Shown piece after piece: positions 16,171 to 22,833 of a stretch of 33,643 nucleotides of DNA. Within the stretch, counting starts at the first letter, position 1; the number at the start of each line of letters is the position of its first letter. The notes under the pieces were generated by a model. The model ran no database searches and had not been told where the DNA came from. It saw only the letters and a program-made list of their open reading frames with translations. The translations under genes and the position numbers were made by a program. Location: assembly GCA_947166135.1 (NCBI GenBank), contig CAMVDB010000017.1, positions 1 to 33,643 of the forward strand, in the 5' to 3' direction. The DNA is from an uncultured Clostridia bacterium. GTDB lineage: Bacteria; Bacillota; Clostridia; Oscillospirales; Acutalibacteraceae.

Positions 16171-16821
16171 ATGCTTGATGAACAGTTGAAGAAAAGCCTG
16201 TGCGCCCTGGCGCACGCGGTAGCCCTGCATTACGGCAGGAGCTGTGAGGTCGCGGTGCATGACCTGACCGGTGCGAACGCCGCCGACAGCTCGATCATCT
16301 ATATTGAGAACGGCGATGTGACCGGACGTAAGGTCGGCGACGGCGCCTCGGCGGTCGTGCTCGAGGAGCTGACCGGCGCACATGAGAGCCGCGAGGATCG
16401 GATCGGCTATTTTACCAAGACCTCCGACGGCAAGGTGCTCAAGTCGTCTACCGTGTTCATTCGCGACGAGAAGGGCAAGGCGGTCGCGATCTTCTCGATC
16501 AACCACGATATCACCGCGCTGAGCGTGGCTTCCGCCGCCTTGAGCGAGCTGACCTCTCCGTCGGTAGCCGACGAGCCCGAGAAGATCACCCCGCATGTCG
16601 AGGAACTGCTCGACGAGCTCTTATGGAAGTCGACCGAGCTGATCGGCAAGCCCGTCTCGCTGATGAATAAGGAGGATAAACAGCGCGCCATCCGCTATCT
16701 GAACAGCAAGGGCGCTCTGCTGATCACAAAATCCGGCGACAAGATCGCCCGCTACTTCGGTATCTCGAAGTTCACCCTGTATTCGTACATCGATGAAAAA
16801 GATAAAGAACAGAATTCGTGA
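16171..16821 (+). CDS. YheO/DauR-type PAS-HTH transcriptional regulator
   Basis: A 216-residue regulator. Residues about 5-120 match the YheO-like PAS domain: an N-terminal helix with YGRSCEVAVHDL, then a compact sensor ending near KGKAVAIFSINHDIT. Residues about 135-212 form the C-terminal helix-turn-helix module, with NKEDKQRAIRYLNSKGAL and the recognition-helix region IARYFGISKFTLYSY. The family includes DauR, which controls D-arginine catabolism, and regulators beside amino-acid or ureide genes. The ribosome binding site is GAAGGTGAT. It is first gene of the plus arm and likely senses the substrate or an intermediate of the pathway, controlling both arms (inference). The PLP-enzyme gene starts 70 bp downstream after a short hairpin. 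Confidence 0.85.
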   Translation: MLDEQLKKSLCALAHAVALHYGRSCEVAVHDLTGANAADSSIIYIENGDVTGRKVGDGASAVVLEELTGAHESREDRIGYFTKTSDGKVLKSSTVFIRDEKGKAVAIFSINHDITALSVASAALSELTSPSVADEPEKITPHVEELLDELLWKSTELIGKPVSLMNKEDKQRAIRYLNSKGALLITKSGDKIARYFGISKFTLYSYIDEKDKEQNS

Positions 16822-16841
16822 ATGAAGAATTATAGAAGGGT

Positions 16842-16856
16842 GAGGGCGAAGCCCTC
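16842..16856 (+). repeat. Short hairpin between regulator and PLP gene
   Basis: GAGGGC (16842-16847) pairs with GCCCTC (16851-16856). The flanking GGGTGAGGGCG...AGCCCTC block is shared with the longer palindromic repeat at 19590-19712, so the same repeat family sits twice in this operon. Confidence 0.5.
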
Positions 16857-16891
16857 TCTTCACCATTGACCAATACTCAGGAGGAATTGAC

Positions 16892-18367
16892 ATGATTGAT
16901 TTTACCGTCAACAAAGAAGGCTTACGGCACAATATCGAGAAAGCGCGTGAAAACGGCATCATCATCCCTACCATCAGGCAGATGCAGAATCCCGAGCTCA
17001 TCCCCGAGAATATCCGCGAGAAGCTGAAGAAGACCGGACTCTGGGACGTCGATCCGGTCAACCTGTTCCGTATCACCTGGAAGAACGAGCCTAAGGAGAG
17101 CGGCGGACTCTTCCGCAAGAGCCCGAACGTCATCGAGCTGCCCTCCGCCCTTACCGGCGTGAAGGCGCGTATCTTCGCGATGGTCGGCAAGTGGTTCCCC
17201 ACGGGCTGCCATAAGGTCGGCGCGTCCTTCGGATGCCTCGCGCCCCGTCTGGTGACCGGTCAGTTCGATGCGACGATACATAAGGCGGTGTGGCCGTCTA
17301 CCGGCAACTACTGCCGCGGCGGCGCGTTCAACTCGAAGCTCCTGTCCTGTGACAGTATCGCGATCCTCCCCGCCGAGATGAGCCGCGAACGCTTTGAGTG
17401 GCTCAGCAAGATCGCCGGCGAGGTCATCGCGACCCCCGGCTGTGAGAGTAATGTAAAAGAGATCTTCGATAAGACGTGGGAGCTGCGTCAGCGCCCCGAC
17501 GTCATGATCTTCAACCAGTTTGAAGAGATGGGCAATCCGCTGTGGCACTACAACGTCACCGGCTACGCCTTGAAGGACGCCTTCGAGGCGATCAAGAGCG
17601 AGGGCGACCGCTTCGCGGGAGCATGCTTCACCTCCGGCTCGGCGGGTACCATGAGCGCCGGCGATTATCTGAAGGAGCAGTATCCCGGCTTGAAGCTCGC
17701 TGTCGGCGAGGCGCTCCAGTGCTCGACCATTCTCGACAACGGCTTCGGCGGTCATCGTATCGAGGGTATCGGCGACAAGCATATCCCGTGGATCCATAAC
17801 GTCAAAAACACCGATATGGTCATCGATATCGACGACGAGGACAGCCAGCGCCTGCTGCGCCTGTTCAATACCGACGCGGGTAAGCAGTACCTGATCAAGA
17901 CCGTCGGTCTGGACGCCGGGTTCGTCGATACGTTGTCCTACCTCGGCATCAGCGGCATCGCCAACGTCCTCTGCTGTATCAAGATGGCAAAGTACTACGA
18001 GCTGACTGAGCACGATATCGTCGGTACCGTGCTGACCGACAGCGCCGTGATGTACCAAAGCCGAATCGAGGAGCTCTCCGAGATGTACGGCGACTACTCC
18101 GAGACTGCCGCGGAGCTCGACCATAACCTGCATATTCTCGCCCTCAAGGACGACAACATGCTCGAGCTCGGCTATAAGGATCGCAAGCGTATCCATAACC
18201 TCAAGTACTACACTTGGATTGAACAGCAGGGCAGGACGGTCGAGGAGCTCGACGCGCTGTGGTACGATACCGAGGGTACCTGGGACGCCGTGCATAAGCA
18301 GGCGGCTCAGCTCGACGAGTATATCGAGGCATTCAACAGGGAAGTACAAAAAGGCTCCCTTTCCTAA
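16892..18367 (+). CDS. Uncharacterised fold-type-II PLP-dependent enzyme
   Basis: A 491-residue protein related to the cysteine synthase/tryptophan synthase beta superfamily. The predicted PLP lysine is K108 in GCHKVGAS, an unusual context compared with the common S-K-D/N-R. The substrate loop is STGNYCRGG at 136-144, and a glycine-rich phosphate loop follows as TSGSAGT near residue 250. There is also a GNPLWHY stretch and an unusual C-terminal extension rich in acidic and aromatic residues. It does not carry the motifs I associate with diaminopropionate ammonia-lyase (YgeX) or OrtB. Its gene is between the regulator and ygeW, with GGAGGA 7 nt before ATG. Inference: an ammonia-lyase or beta-eliminating enzyme acting on a diamino or ureido-amino acid. 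The reaction cannot be assigned from sequence. Confidence 0.8.
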   Translation: MIDFTVNKEGLRHNIEKARENGIIIPTIRQMQNPELIPENIREKLKKTGLWDVDPVNLFRITWKNEPKESGGLFRKSPNVIELPSALTGVKARIFAMVGKWFPTGCHKVGASFGCLAPRLVTGQFDATIHKAVWPSTGNYCRGGAFNSKLLSCDSIAILPAEMSRERFEWLSKIAGEVIATPGCESNVKEIFDKTWELRQRPDVMIFNQFEEMGNPLWHYNVTGYALKDAFEAIKSEGDRFAGACFTSGSAGTMSAGDYLKEQYPGLKLAVGEALQCSTILDNGFGGHRIEGIGDKHIPWIHNVKNTDMVIDIDDEDSQRLLRLFNTDAGKQYLIKTVGLDAGFVDTLSYLGISGIANVLCCIKMAKYYELTEHDIVGTVLTDSAVMYQSRIEELSEMYGDYSETAAELDHNLHILALKDDNMLELGYKDRKRIHNLKYYTWIEQQGRTVEELDALWYDTEGTWDAVHKQAAQLDEYIEAFNREVQKGSLS

Positions 18368-18392
18368 GGGAAGCAAGAAAAAGGAGCATACC

Positions 18393-19586
18393 ATGAGCAA
18401 AACTGCTGAATTTGCCGCCAGGCTGCGCGGCTTGCATATCGAGAACATGTACGAGAACGACTTCTTCCTGACATGGGACAAGACCGACGACGAGATCGCC
18501 GCGGTCTTTGCGGTCGCCGACGCCCTCCGTGACCTCAGGGAGAGGAATATTTCCACGAAAATCTTTGATTCGGGCTTAGGGATCAGCAACTTCCGCGACA
18601 ATTCCACCCGTACCCGCTTCTCCTTCGCCTCCGCCTGCAATCTGCTGGGTCTGGAGGTACAGGATCTGGACGAGGGCAAGAGCCAGATCGCCCACGGCGA
18701 GACCGTCCGCGAGACCGCGAACATGATCAGCTTCATGGCTGACGTCGTCGGCATTCGCGACGATATGTACATCGGTAAGGGTCATACTTACCAGAAGGAG
18801 GTCAGCGACGCGCTGAAGGAGGGCTTTGAGGACGGCGTTCTGGAGCAGAAGCCGACGCTCGTGAATCTGCAGTGCGACATCGACCATCCGACCCAGACCC
18901 TCGCCGACCTCGACCACGTCATCCACTATTTCGGCGGCGTCGAGAACCTCAAGGGCAAGAAGGTCGCCATGACTTGGGCGTATTCGCCGAGCTACGGCAA
19001 GCCGCTGTCCGTCCCCCAGGGCGTGATCGGTCTGTTCACCCGCTTCGGGATGGACGTTGTTCTCGCTCACCCCGAGGGCTACGACGTGATGCCCGAGGTC
19101 GAGGCGGTCGCCCGGGAGAACGCCGCGAAGAACGGCGGCAGCTTTAAAAAGACCAACGATATGAAAGAGGCGTTCCGCGACGCCGATATCGTCTATCCCA
19201 AGAGCTGGGCGTCCTTCTCGGCGATGGAGAAGCGCACTGACCTCTACGGCAAGGGCGATTTTGACGGCATCGATAAACTGGAGCAAGAGCTCCTCGCCGA
19301 GAACGCGCTCCACAAGGACTGGGAGTGTACCGAGGAGATGATGTCGCTGACGAAGGACGGCAAGGCGCTGTATCTGCACTGTCTGCCCGCCGATATCACC
19401 GACGTTTCCTGCAAGGCGGGCGAGGTCGCCGCGAGCGTGTTCGACCGTTACCGCGCGCCGCTGTATAAGGAGGCTTCCTACAAGCCATACGTCATCGCGG
19501 CGATGATCTTCCTCGCGAAGGTCAAGGATCCCGCAAAGGCGCTGGAGGAGCTGGAAGCGAGAGCACAGAACAGAAAAGAGTATTGA
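18393..19586 (+). CDS. ygeW: Knotted carbamoyltransferase YgeW
   Basis: A 397-residue member of the aspartate/ornithine carbamoyltransferase superfamily, in the YgeW branch. The carbamoyl-phosphate loop STRTR is at residues 71-75, followed by HPTQ at 165-168 and the HCLPAD motif near the C terminus. The MTWAYSPSYGKP stretch (about 193-204) lies in the knotted region that marks the N-acetylornithine transcarbamoylase/YgeW clade. Length is typical. YgeW's physiological substrate is not established; in purine/ureide clusters it is thought to phosphorolyse a ureido group to carbamoyl phosphate. ATG 18393 has AAGGAG 7 nt upstream and lies 25 bp after the PLP-enzyme stop. Carbamate kinase follows after a 143-bp palindromic spacer. 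Confidence 0.92.
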   Translation: MSKTAEFAARLRGLHIENMYENDFFLTWDKTDDEIAAVFAVADALRDLRERNISTKIFDSGLGISNFRDNSTRTRFSFASACNLLGLEVQDLDEGKSQIAHGETVRETANMISFMADVVGIRDDMYIGKGHTYQKEVSDALKEGFEDGVLEQKPTLVNLQCDIDHPTQTLADLDHVIHYFGGVENLKGKKVAMTWAYSPSYGKPLSVPQGVIGLFTRFGMDVVLAHPEGYDVMPEVEAVARENAAKNGGSFKKTNDMKEAFRDADIVYPKSWASFSAMEKRTDLYGKGDFDGIDKLEQELLAENALHKDWECTEEMMSLTKDGKALYLHCLPADITDVSCKAGEVAASVFDRYRAPLYKEASYKPYVIAAMIFLAKVKDPAKALEELEARAQNRKEY

Positions 19587-19589
19587 TTT

Positions 19590-19712
19590 GGTGAATGGTG
19601 AATGACTAATGGTGAATGGTGTCGGGAAACGCTGACGCGTTTTGGATTCCTATAAATGGGTGAGGGCGGAGCCCTCCATCAACCATTCACCATTCACTAT
19701 TCACCATTCACC
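19590..19712. repeat. Long imperfect palindrome between ygeW and carbamate kinase
   Basis: The left arm 19590-19620 and right arm 19682-19712 are 31 bases each and complementary except for about four central positions. Both are built from the repeated heptad-like unit GGTGAAT. Inside lies GAGGGCGGAGCCCTC, a second hairpin. The carbamate kinase ribosome binding site (GAAGGGT, 19714-19720) starts two bases after the right arm. It looks like a non-autonomous dispersed repeat (MITE/REP type) that inserted in the operon; in RNA it would be a strong stem-loop. Confidence 0.8.
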
Positions 19713-19729
19713 CGAAGGGTATTCAGTTT

Positions 19730-20668
19730 ATGAAACGAAAAATAGTCGTCGCCTTAGGCGGGAACGCCCTGGGCAAAAGCTTAACCGAACAGCTCGCGGC
19801 GGTCAAGACGACTGCCCGCGCGATCGCCGACCTGATCGAGGACGGCAACGAGGTCGTCATCACCCACGGCAACGGCCCTCAGGTGGGGCGGATCGACAGC
19901 GCGATGGCGGCATTGTGCCGCGAGGACAGCGCTGTCGAGCGCACGCCGCTGTCGATGTGCGTGGCGATGAGCCAGGCGTATATCGGCTACGATATCCAGA
20001 ACGCCCTGCGCGAGGAGCTGCTCTCCCGCGGGATCCGCAAGCCCGTCGCGACCATCGTGACCCAGGTGCTGGTCGACGGCGACGATCCCGCCCTGCTGGA
20101 TCCGACCAAGCCCATCGGCAAGTTCATGACCGCCGAGCAGGCGGAGGCTGAGCATGAGAAGCTCGGCTTCACCATGCGTGAGGACGCGGGTCGCGGCTGG
20201 CGCAGGGTCGTACCCTCTCCCGAGCCGAAGAAGATCGTCGAGCTCGACGCGATCCGCGCGTCTGTGGAGGACGGCTCCGTCGTTATCTGCTGCGGAGGCG
20301 GCGGCATCCCCGTGAAGAAGGTCGGCAACTTCCATAAGGGCGTCGGCGCGGTGATCGACAAGGATAATGTCTCCGCTCTGCTCGCCGATAACCTGAACGC
20401 CGATATTCTGATGATCCTGACCGCGGTCGATAAGGTGAAGATCAATTACGGTACGCCCGAAGAACTCTCGCTCGACAGCATGACTCTCGAGGACGTGCGC
20501 CGCTATATCGCCGAGGGACAGTTCGCCCCCGGCAGCATGCTCCCCAAGGTCGAGGCGGCGGCGCGGTTCGTCGCGGGCGGCTGCGGCAGAGTCGCCGTGA
20601 TCGCCGAGCTTTTACAGGCGGGCGACGCCGTGAAGGGCAAGGCGGGCACCGTGATCTTCGGTGACTGA
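19730..20668 (+). CDS. arcC: Carbamate kinase
   Basis: A 312-residue amino-acid-kinase-family enzyme of normal length. The N-terminal IVVALGGNALG loop, THGNGPQVG, the CGGGGIPV block and the DKDNVSALLA segment are diagnostic. It converts carbamoyl phosphate and ADP to ATP, CO2 and ammonia. No arginine deiminase or ornithine carbamoyltransferase gene is nearby, so the carbamoyl phosphate probably comes from YgeW. It is the last gene of the plus arm; a strong terminator follows 20 bp after the stop. The ribosome binding site GAAGGGT is weak and next to a long stem-loop, which could lower or tune expression. Confidence 0.94.
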   Translation: MKRKIVVALGGNALGKSLTEQLAAVKTTARAIADLIEDGNEVVITHGNGPQVGRIDSAMAALCREDSAVERTPLSMCVAMSQAYIGYDIQNALREELLSRGIRKPVATIVTQVLVDGDDPALLDPTKPIGKFMTAEQAEAEHEKLGFTMREDAGRGWRRVVPSPEPKKIVELDAIRASVEDGSVVICCGGGGIPVKKVGNFHKGVGAVIDKDNVSALLADNLNADILMILTAVDKVKINYGTPEELSLDSMTLEDVRRYIAEGQFAPGSMLPKVEAAARFVAGGCGRVAVIAELLQAGDAVKGKAGTVIFGD

Positions 20669-20687
20669 GTATTGATAACGTTATGTG

Positions 20688-20713
20688 AGGCTCCCGTGAT
20701 CGGGAGCCTTTTT
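20688..20713 (+). terminator. Intrinsic terminator of the ygeW-arcC operon
   Basis: AGGCTCCCG (20688-20696), loop TGAT, then CGGGAGCCT (20701-20709) and a T-run. A perfect 9-bp stem. Confidence 0.9.
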
Positions 20714-20743
20714 GCATTATCCGAACCCGCATGAATACTGGGT

Positions 20744-20810
20744 TCCTACCGAGAGTAGAGAGCCTTTTCTACCCTCGGGATAGTTCGGTTCTCGGCGAGA
20801 GAATCGCCGT
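20744..20810 (+). other. Hairpin-rich intergenic stretch before degV
   Basis: CCGAGAGTAGA can pair with TCTACCCTCGG over 11 bases (one mismatch). Just after it, TTCTC-GGCGA-GAGAA and GGCGA-GAGAA-TCGCC are overlapping, mutually exclusive hairpins. It lies upstream of the degV promoter at 20846, so if transcribed it belongs to another RNA. Nothing else is recognised between the arcC terminator and that promoter. Confidence 0.3.
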
Positions 20811-20845
20811 CGGGGACGTGTAGAGAGGGTTTCGAGCTTTGTAGA

Positions 20846-20874
20846 TTGAGTTTTCCGCCATACATGAGTATAGT
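20846..20874 (+). promoter_or_regulatory. Probable promoter of degV
   Basis: TTGAGT (20846-20851), a 17-base spacer and TATAGT (20869-20874), about 90 bp upstream of the start codon. Confidence 0.5.
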
Positions 20875-20965
20875 TGAATTAACAAGGCGGTACTGCTGAA
20901 CTTCTAATCGATCATCCGGGTTTTGCGATGTTTGCTTTGCCGCCGTATTTTCGGAGGAATGAACC

Positions 20966-21844
20966 ATGAGCTTTACGATTCTGACTGATACATCGGCTAA
21001 TTTACCTACCGCTCTGTTACAGGAGCACCATATCAGCATTATCCCCTTCCACTACTCCATCGGCGACAAGCAGTATTCCTGCCTGAACACCGAGGGCTTC
21101 GACGGCAAGAAGTTCTACAAGGCGATGCGCCTCGGCGCGGAGATCAAGACCTCCGCCATCAACCCCCAGTGCTTCGTCGATTTCTTTGAGGGCTTTTTGC
21201 TCAAGGGCGAGGATATCCTTTTCATCAGCATGTCGTCCGGCATCAGCAGCTCGTACCACTACTCGGAGGTGGCGGTAAAGGAGCTGGAGGAGAAGTACCC
21301 CGACCGCAAGATCAGGACGATCGACACCCTCGGCGCTTCGCTGGGCGAGGGTATCTTTGTACTCAGGGCGATCGAGTATCGCGAGCAGGGCATGTCGATC
21401 GACGAGACATACAACCGCATCCAAAAGGAGAAGGCGTGCATGTATCAGGTCTTTACCGTCGACGACCTGATGTATCTGAAGAAGACCGGCCGCCTGACCG
21501 GTTCGGCGGCGATCATCGGCAACATGCTGCAGGTCAAGCCGCTCTTAAAGGGCAACGAGAACGGCGAGATCGTAAACTTCTCCAAGGTCATCGGCAGAAA
21601 GAAAGCCATCGACGGCATGGCGCAGCGCTACAACATGCTGGTGCGGAATCCCGGTGAACAGGTCGTGGGTATCGCCCACGCCGACTGTGAGGATGACGCG
21701 AATCACCTGATCAGCCTTTTGAATAAGAAGAAGCCGCCGAAGGAGATCCTGACCGTGATGTACGAGCCCGTGACCGGCTCTCACGTAGGCCCCGGCACGC
21801 TGGCGCTCTTCTTCCTCGGCGACGATAAAGTCAGATTCAGATAA
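20966..21844 (+). CDS. DegV family fatty-acid-binding protein
   Basis: A 292-residue protein with the DegV signature: an N-terminal ILTDTSANLP strand-loop, SMSSGISSSYH as the fatty-acid head-group loop, DTLGASLGEG, and the later LKKTGRLTGSAAIIGNMLQVKPLL block that ends the lid domain. In Firmicutes, FakB-type DegV proteins present fatty acids to the kinase FakA for phosphorylation before phospholipid synthesis. No fakA homologue is in the window, and clostridia usually carry several DegV copies, so the ligand is not assigned. GGAGGAATG just before ATG supports the start. A terminator follows. Confidence 0.92.
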   Translation: MSFTILTDTSANLPTALLQEHHISIIPFHYSIGDKQYSCLNTEGFDGKKFYKAMRLGAEIKTSAINPQCFVDFFEGFLLKGEDILFISMSSGISSSYHYSEVAVKELEEKYPDRKIRTIDTLGASLGEGIFVLRAIEYREQGMSIDETYNRIQKEKACMYQVFTVDDLMYLKKTGRLTGSAAIIGNMLQVKPLLKGNENGEIVNFSKVIGRKKAIDGMAQRYNMLVRNPGEQVVGIAHADCEDDANHLISLLNKKKPPKEILTVMYEPVTGSHVGPGTLALFFLGDDKVRFR

Positions 21845-21853
21845 ACTTTTACG

Positions 21854-21879
21854 CGGGGCGGTTCATGCCGCTCCGTTTT
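21854..21879 (+). terminator. Intrinsic terminator after degV
   Basis: CGGGGCGG (21854-21861) pairs with CCGCTCCG (21868-21875) with one G-T pair, followed by TTTT. Confidence 0.7.
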
Positions 21880-21935
21880 CTTATCTTATTAAGGATTAGT
21901 ATTATCAACTTTCCTGTTTTTTCGGCGATTTTGTG

Positions 21936-21965
21936 TTGAACAACGGTATCGGGCTATGGTATAAT
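21936..21965 (+). promoter_or_regulatory. Promoter of the RpiB-like gene
   Basis: TTGAAC (21936-21941), an 18-base spacer and TATAAT (21960-21965), about 65 bp before the start codon. Confidence 0.65.
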
Positions 21966-22030
21966 CATAATAGATCGATTCGGTTTCACTTCATACACAT
22001 TATCAATGATCACAGAGAGGAGCTATTGTT

Positions 22031-22492
22031 ATGAAAATCGCTATGTCAAACGACCACGCCGGCACATCCATGAAGTATGAGATCAAGGCTCTGCTTGAAG
22101 CTATGGGTCACACGGTAACGGACTTCGGCGCTTATGACGAGGAGTCCTGCGACCTGTCCGATTTTGTCCTGCCTGCCGCTCTGTCTGTCGCCAGGGGCGA
22201 GTGCGACAGGGGCGTCTTTGTCGACGGCGTAGGCTACGGCAGCGCCATGATCGCCAATAAGGTGAACGGCATCTACGCCTGCGTCTGTCAGGATCCGTTC
22301 TGCGCTTCGCTTGCCCGTCAGCATAACAACGCGAACGTTCTCTGCCTCGGCGCGAAGATCATCGGCGGTCTGATCGCGCAGGAGATCGTCAGGACCTTCA
22401 TGACGACCGATCCGCTGACCGCCGAGAAGTACGTCCGCCGTGTGAAGAAGGTGCAGAAGATCAACGACGAGCACTGTGTGCCCGTGAAGTAA
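22031..22492 (+). CDS. RpiB/LacAB-family sugar-phosphate isomerase-like protein with altered active site
   Basis: A 153-residue protein of the RpiB/LacA/LacB family, which interconverts aldose and ketose phosphates such as ribose 5-phosphate and ribulose 5-phosphate. Family residues kept: D8-H9 in SNDHAG and H98 in ARQHNNANVLCLG, plus the ANKVNGI block. The usual CGTGIGMS loop, whose cysteine is the catalytic base in E. coli RpiB, reads VDGVGYGSA here, with D65 in the cysteine position. There is also no obvious glutamate as in the mycobacterial form. It may therefore be a diverged isomerase with another substrate or a non-catalytic homologue. The gene stands alone with its own promoter and GAGAGGAGC ribosome binding site. 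Confidence 0.85.
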   Translation: MKIAMSNDHAGTSMKYEIKALLEAMGHTVTDFGAYDEESCDLSDFVLPAALSVARGECDRGVFVDGVGYGSAMIANKVNGIYACVCQDPFCASLARQHNNANVLCLGAKIIGGLIAQEIVRTFMTTDPLTAEKYVRRVKKVQKINDEHCVPVK

Positions 22493-22539
22493 GCTGTGCC
22501 GCGCAGTATCCATCCGACAAGATAATCATTACCCGGGGC

Positions 22540-22567
22540 TGTCGCACTAAGCATAGCGATAGCCCCT
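22540..22567 (+). terminator. Hairpin after the RpiB-like gene
   Basis: GGGGCTGTCGC pairs with GCGATAGCCCC over 11 bases with one G-T pair. No T-run follows, so termination is likely weak or the hairpin is part of the adjacent repeat. Confidence 0.4.
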
Positions 22568-22572
22568 TAGCG

Positions 22573-22695
22573 TGTCATCCTGAGCTTTAGCGAAGGATCT
22601 TATCGTGCAACTTATCAAATCAGATTATATTTATAATGTATAATCTGACGGAAAGATGAGCACTTTCAGATCCTTCACCGGCGTTCGGAATGACA
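22573..22695. repeat. MITE-like palindromic element of 123 bp
   Basis: The left end 22573-22600 (TGTCATCC...GAAGGATCT) and right end 22668-22695 (AGATCCTTC...GGAATGACA) are imperfect inverted repeats of 28 bases with matching outer and inner blocks. A second perfect stem, CAGATTATA (22621-22629) with TATAATCTG (22639-22647), sits inside. The motif TCATCCTGAGC...GAAGGATCT is a common dispersed repeat type in Firmicutes (from memory). It has no coding capacity. Together with the preceding hairpin it accounts for most of the 340-bp gap; 22696-22815 shows no feature I can support. Confidence 0.7.
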
Positions 22696-22833
22696 TTTTT
22701 GTTTATTGCGACAGTCCCTTTGTTGTAATGTGCTTTCCTGAGAATTTCAGTTTTTGTTCACATAAGCGCCATGTTTCTGTCATATTCTTCCGTTATGATA
22801 AGGTCACAATAAAGCTCCAAGGGAGGAATGAAT

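Noticed and set aside
16922..18772. A 616-residue open frame on the minus strand across the PLP enzyme and ygeW
   Set aside because: It is the antisense of two well-supported genes, has no ribosome binding site or recognisable motif, and follows from the GC-rich codon use.
19730..20668. Arginine deiminase (arc) pathway
   Set aside because: Carbamate kinase is present, but there is no arginine deiminase, ornithine carbamoyltransferase or arcD beside it; the carbamoyltransferase is the YgeW type.
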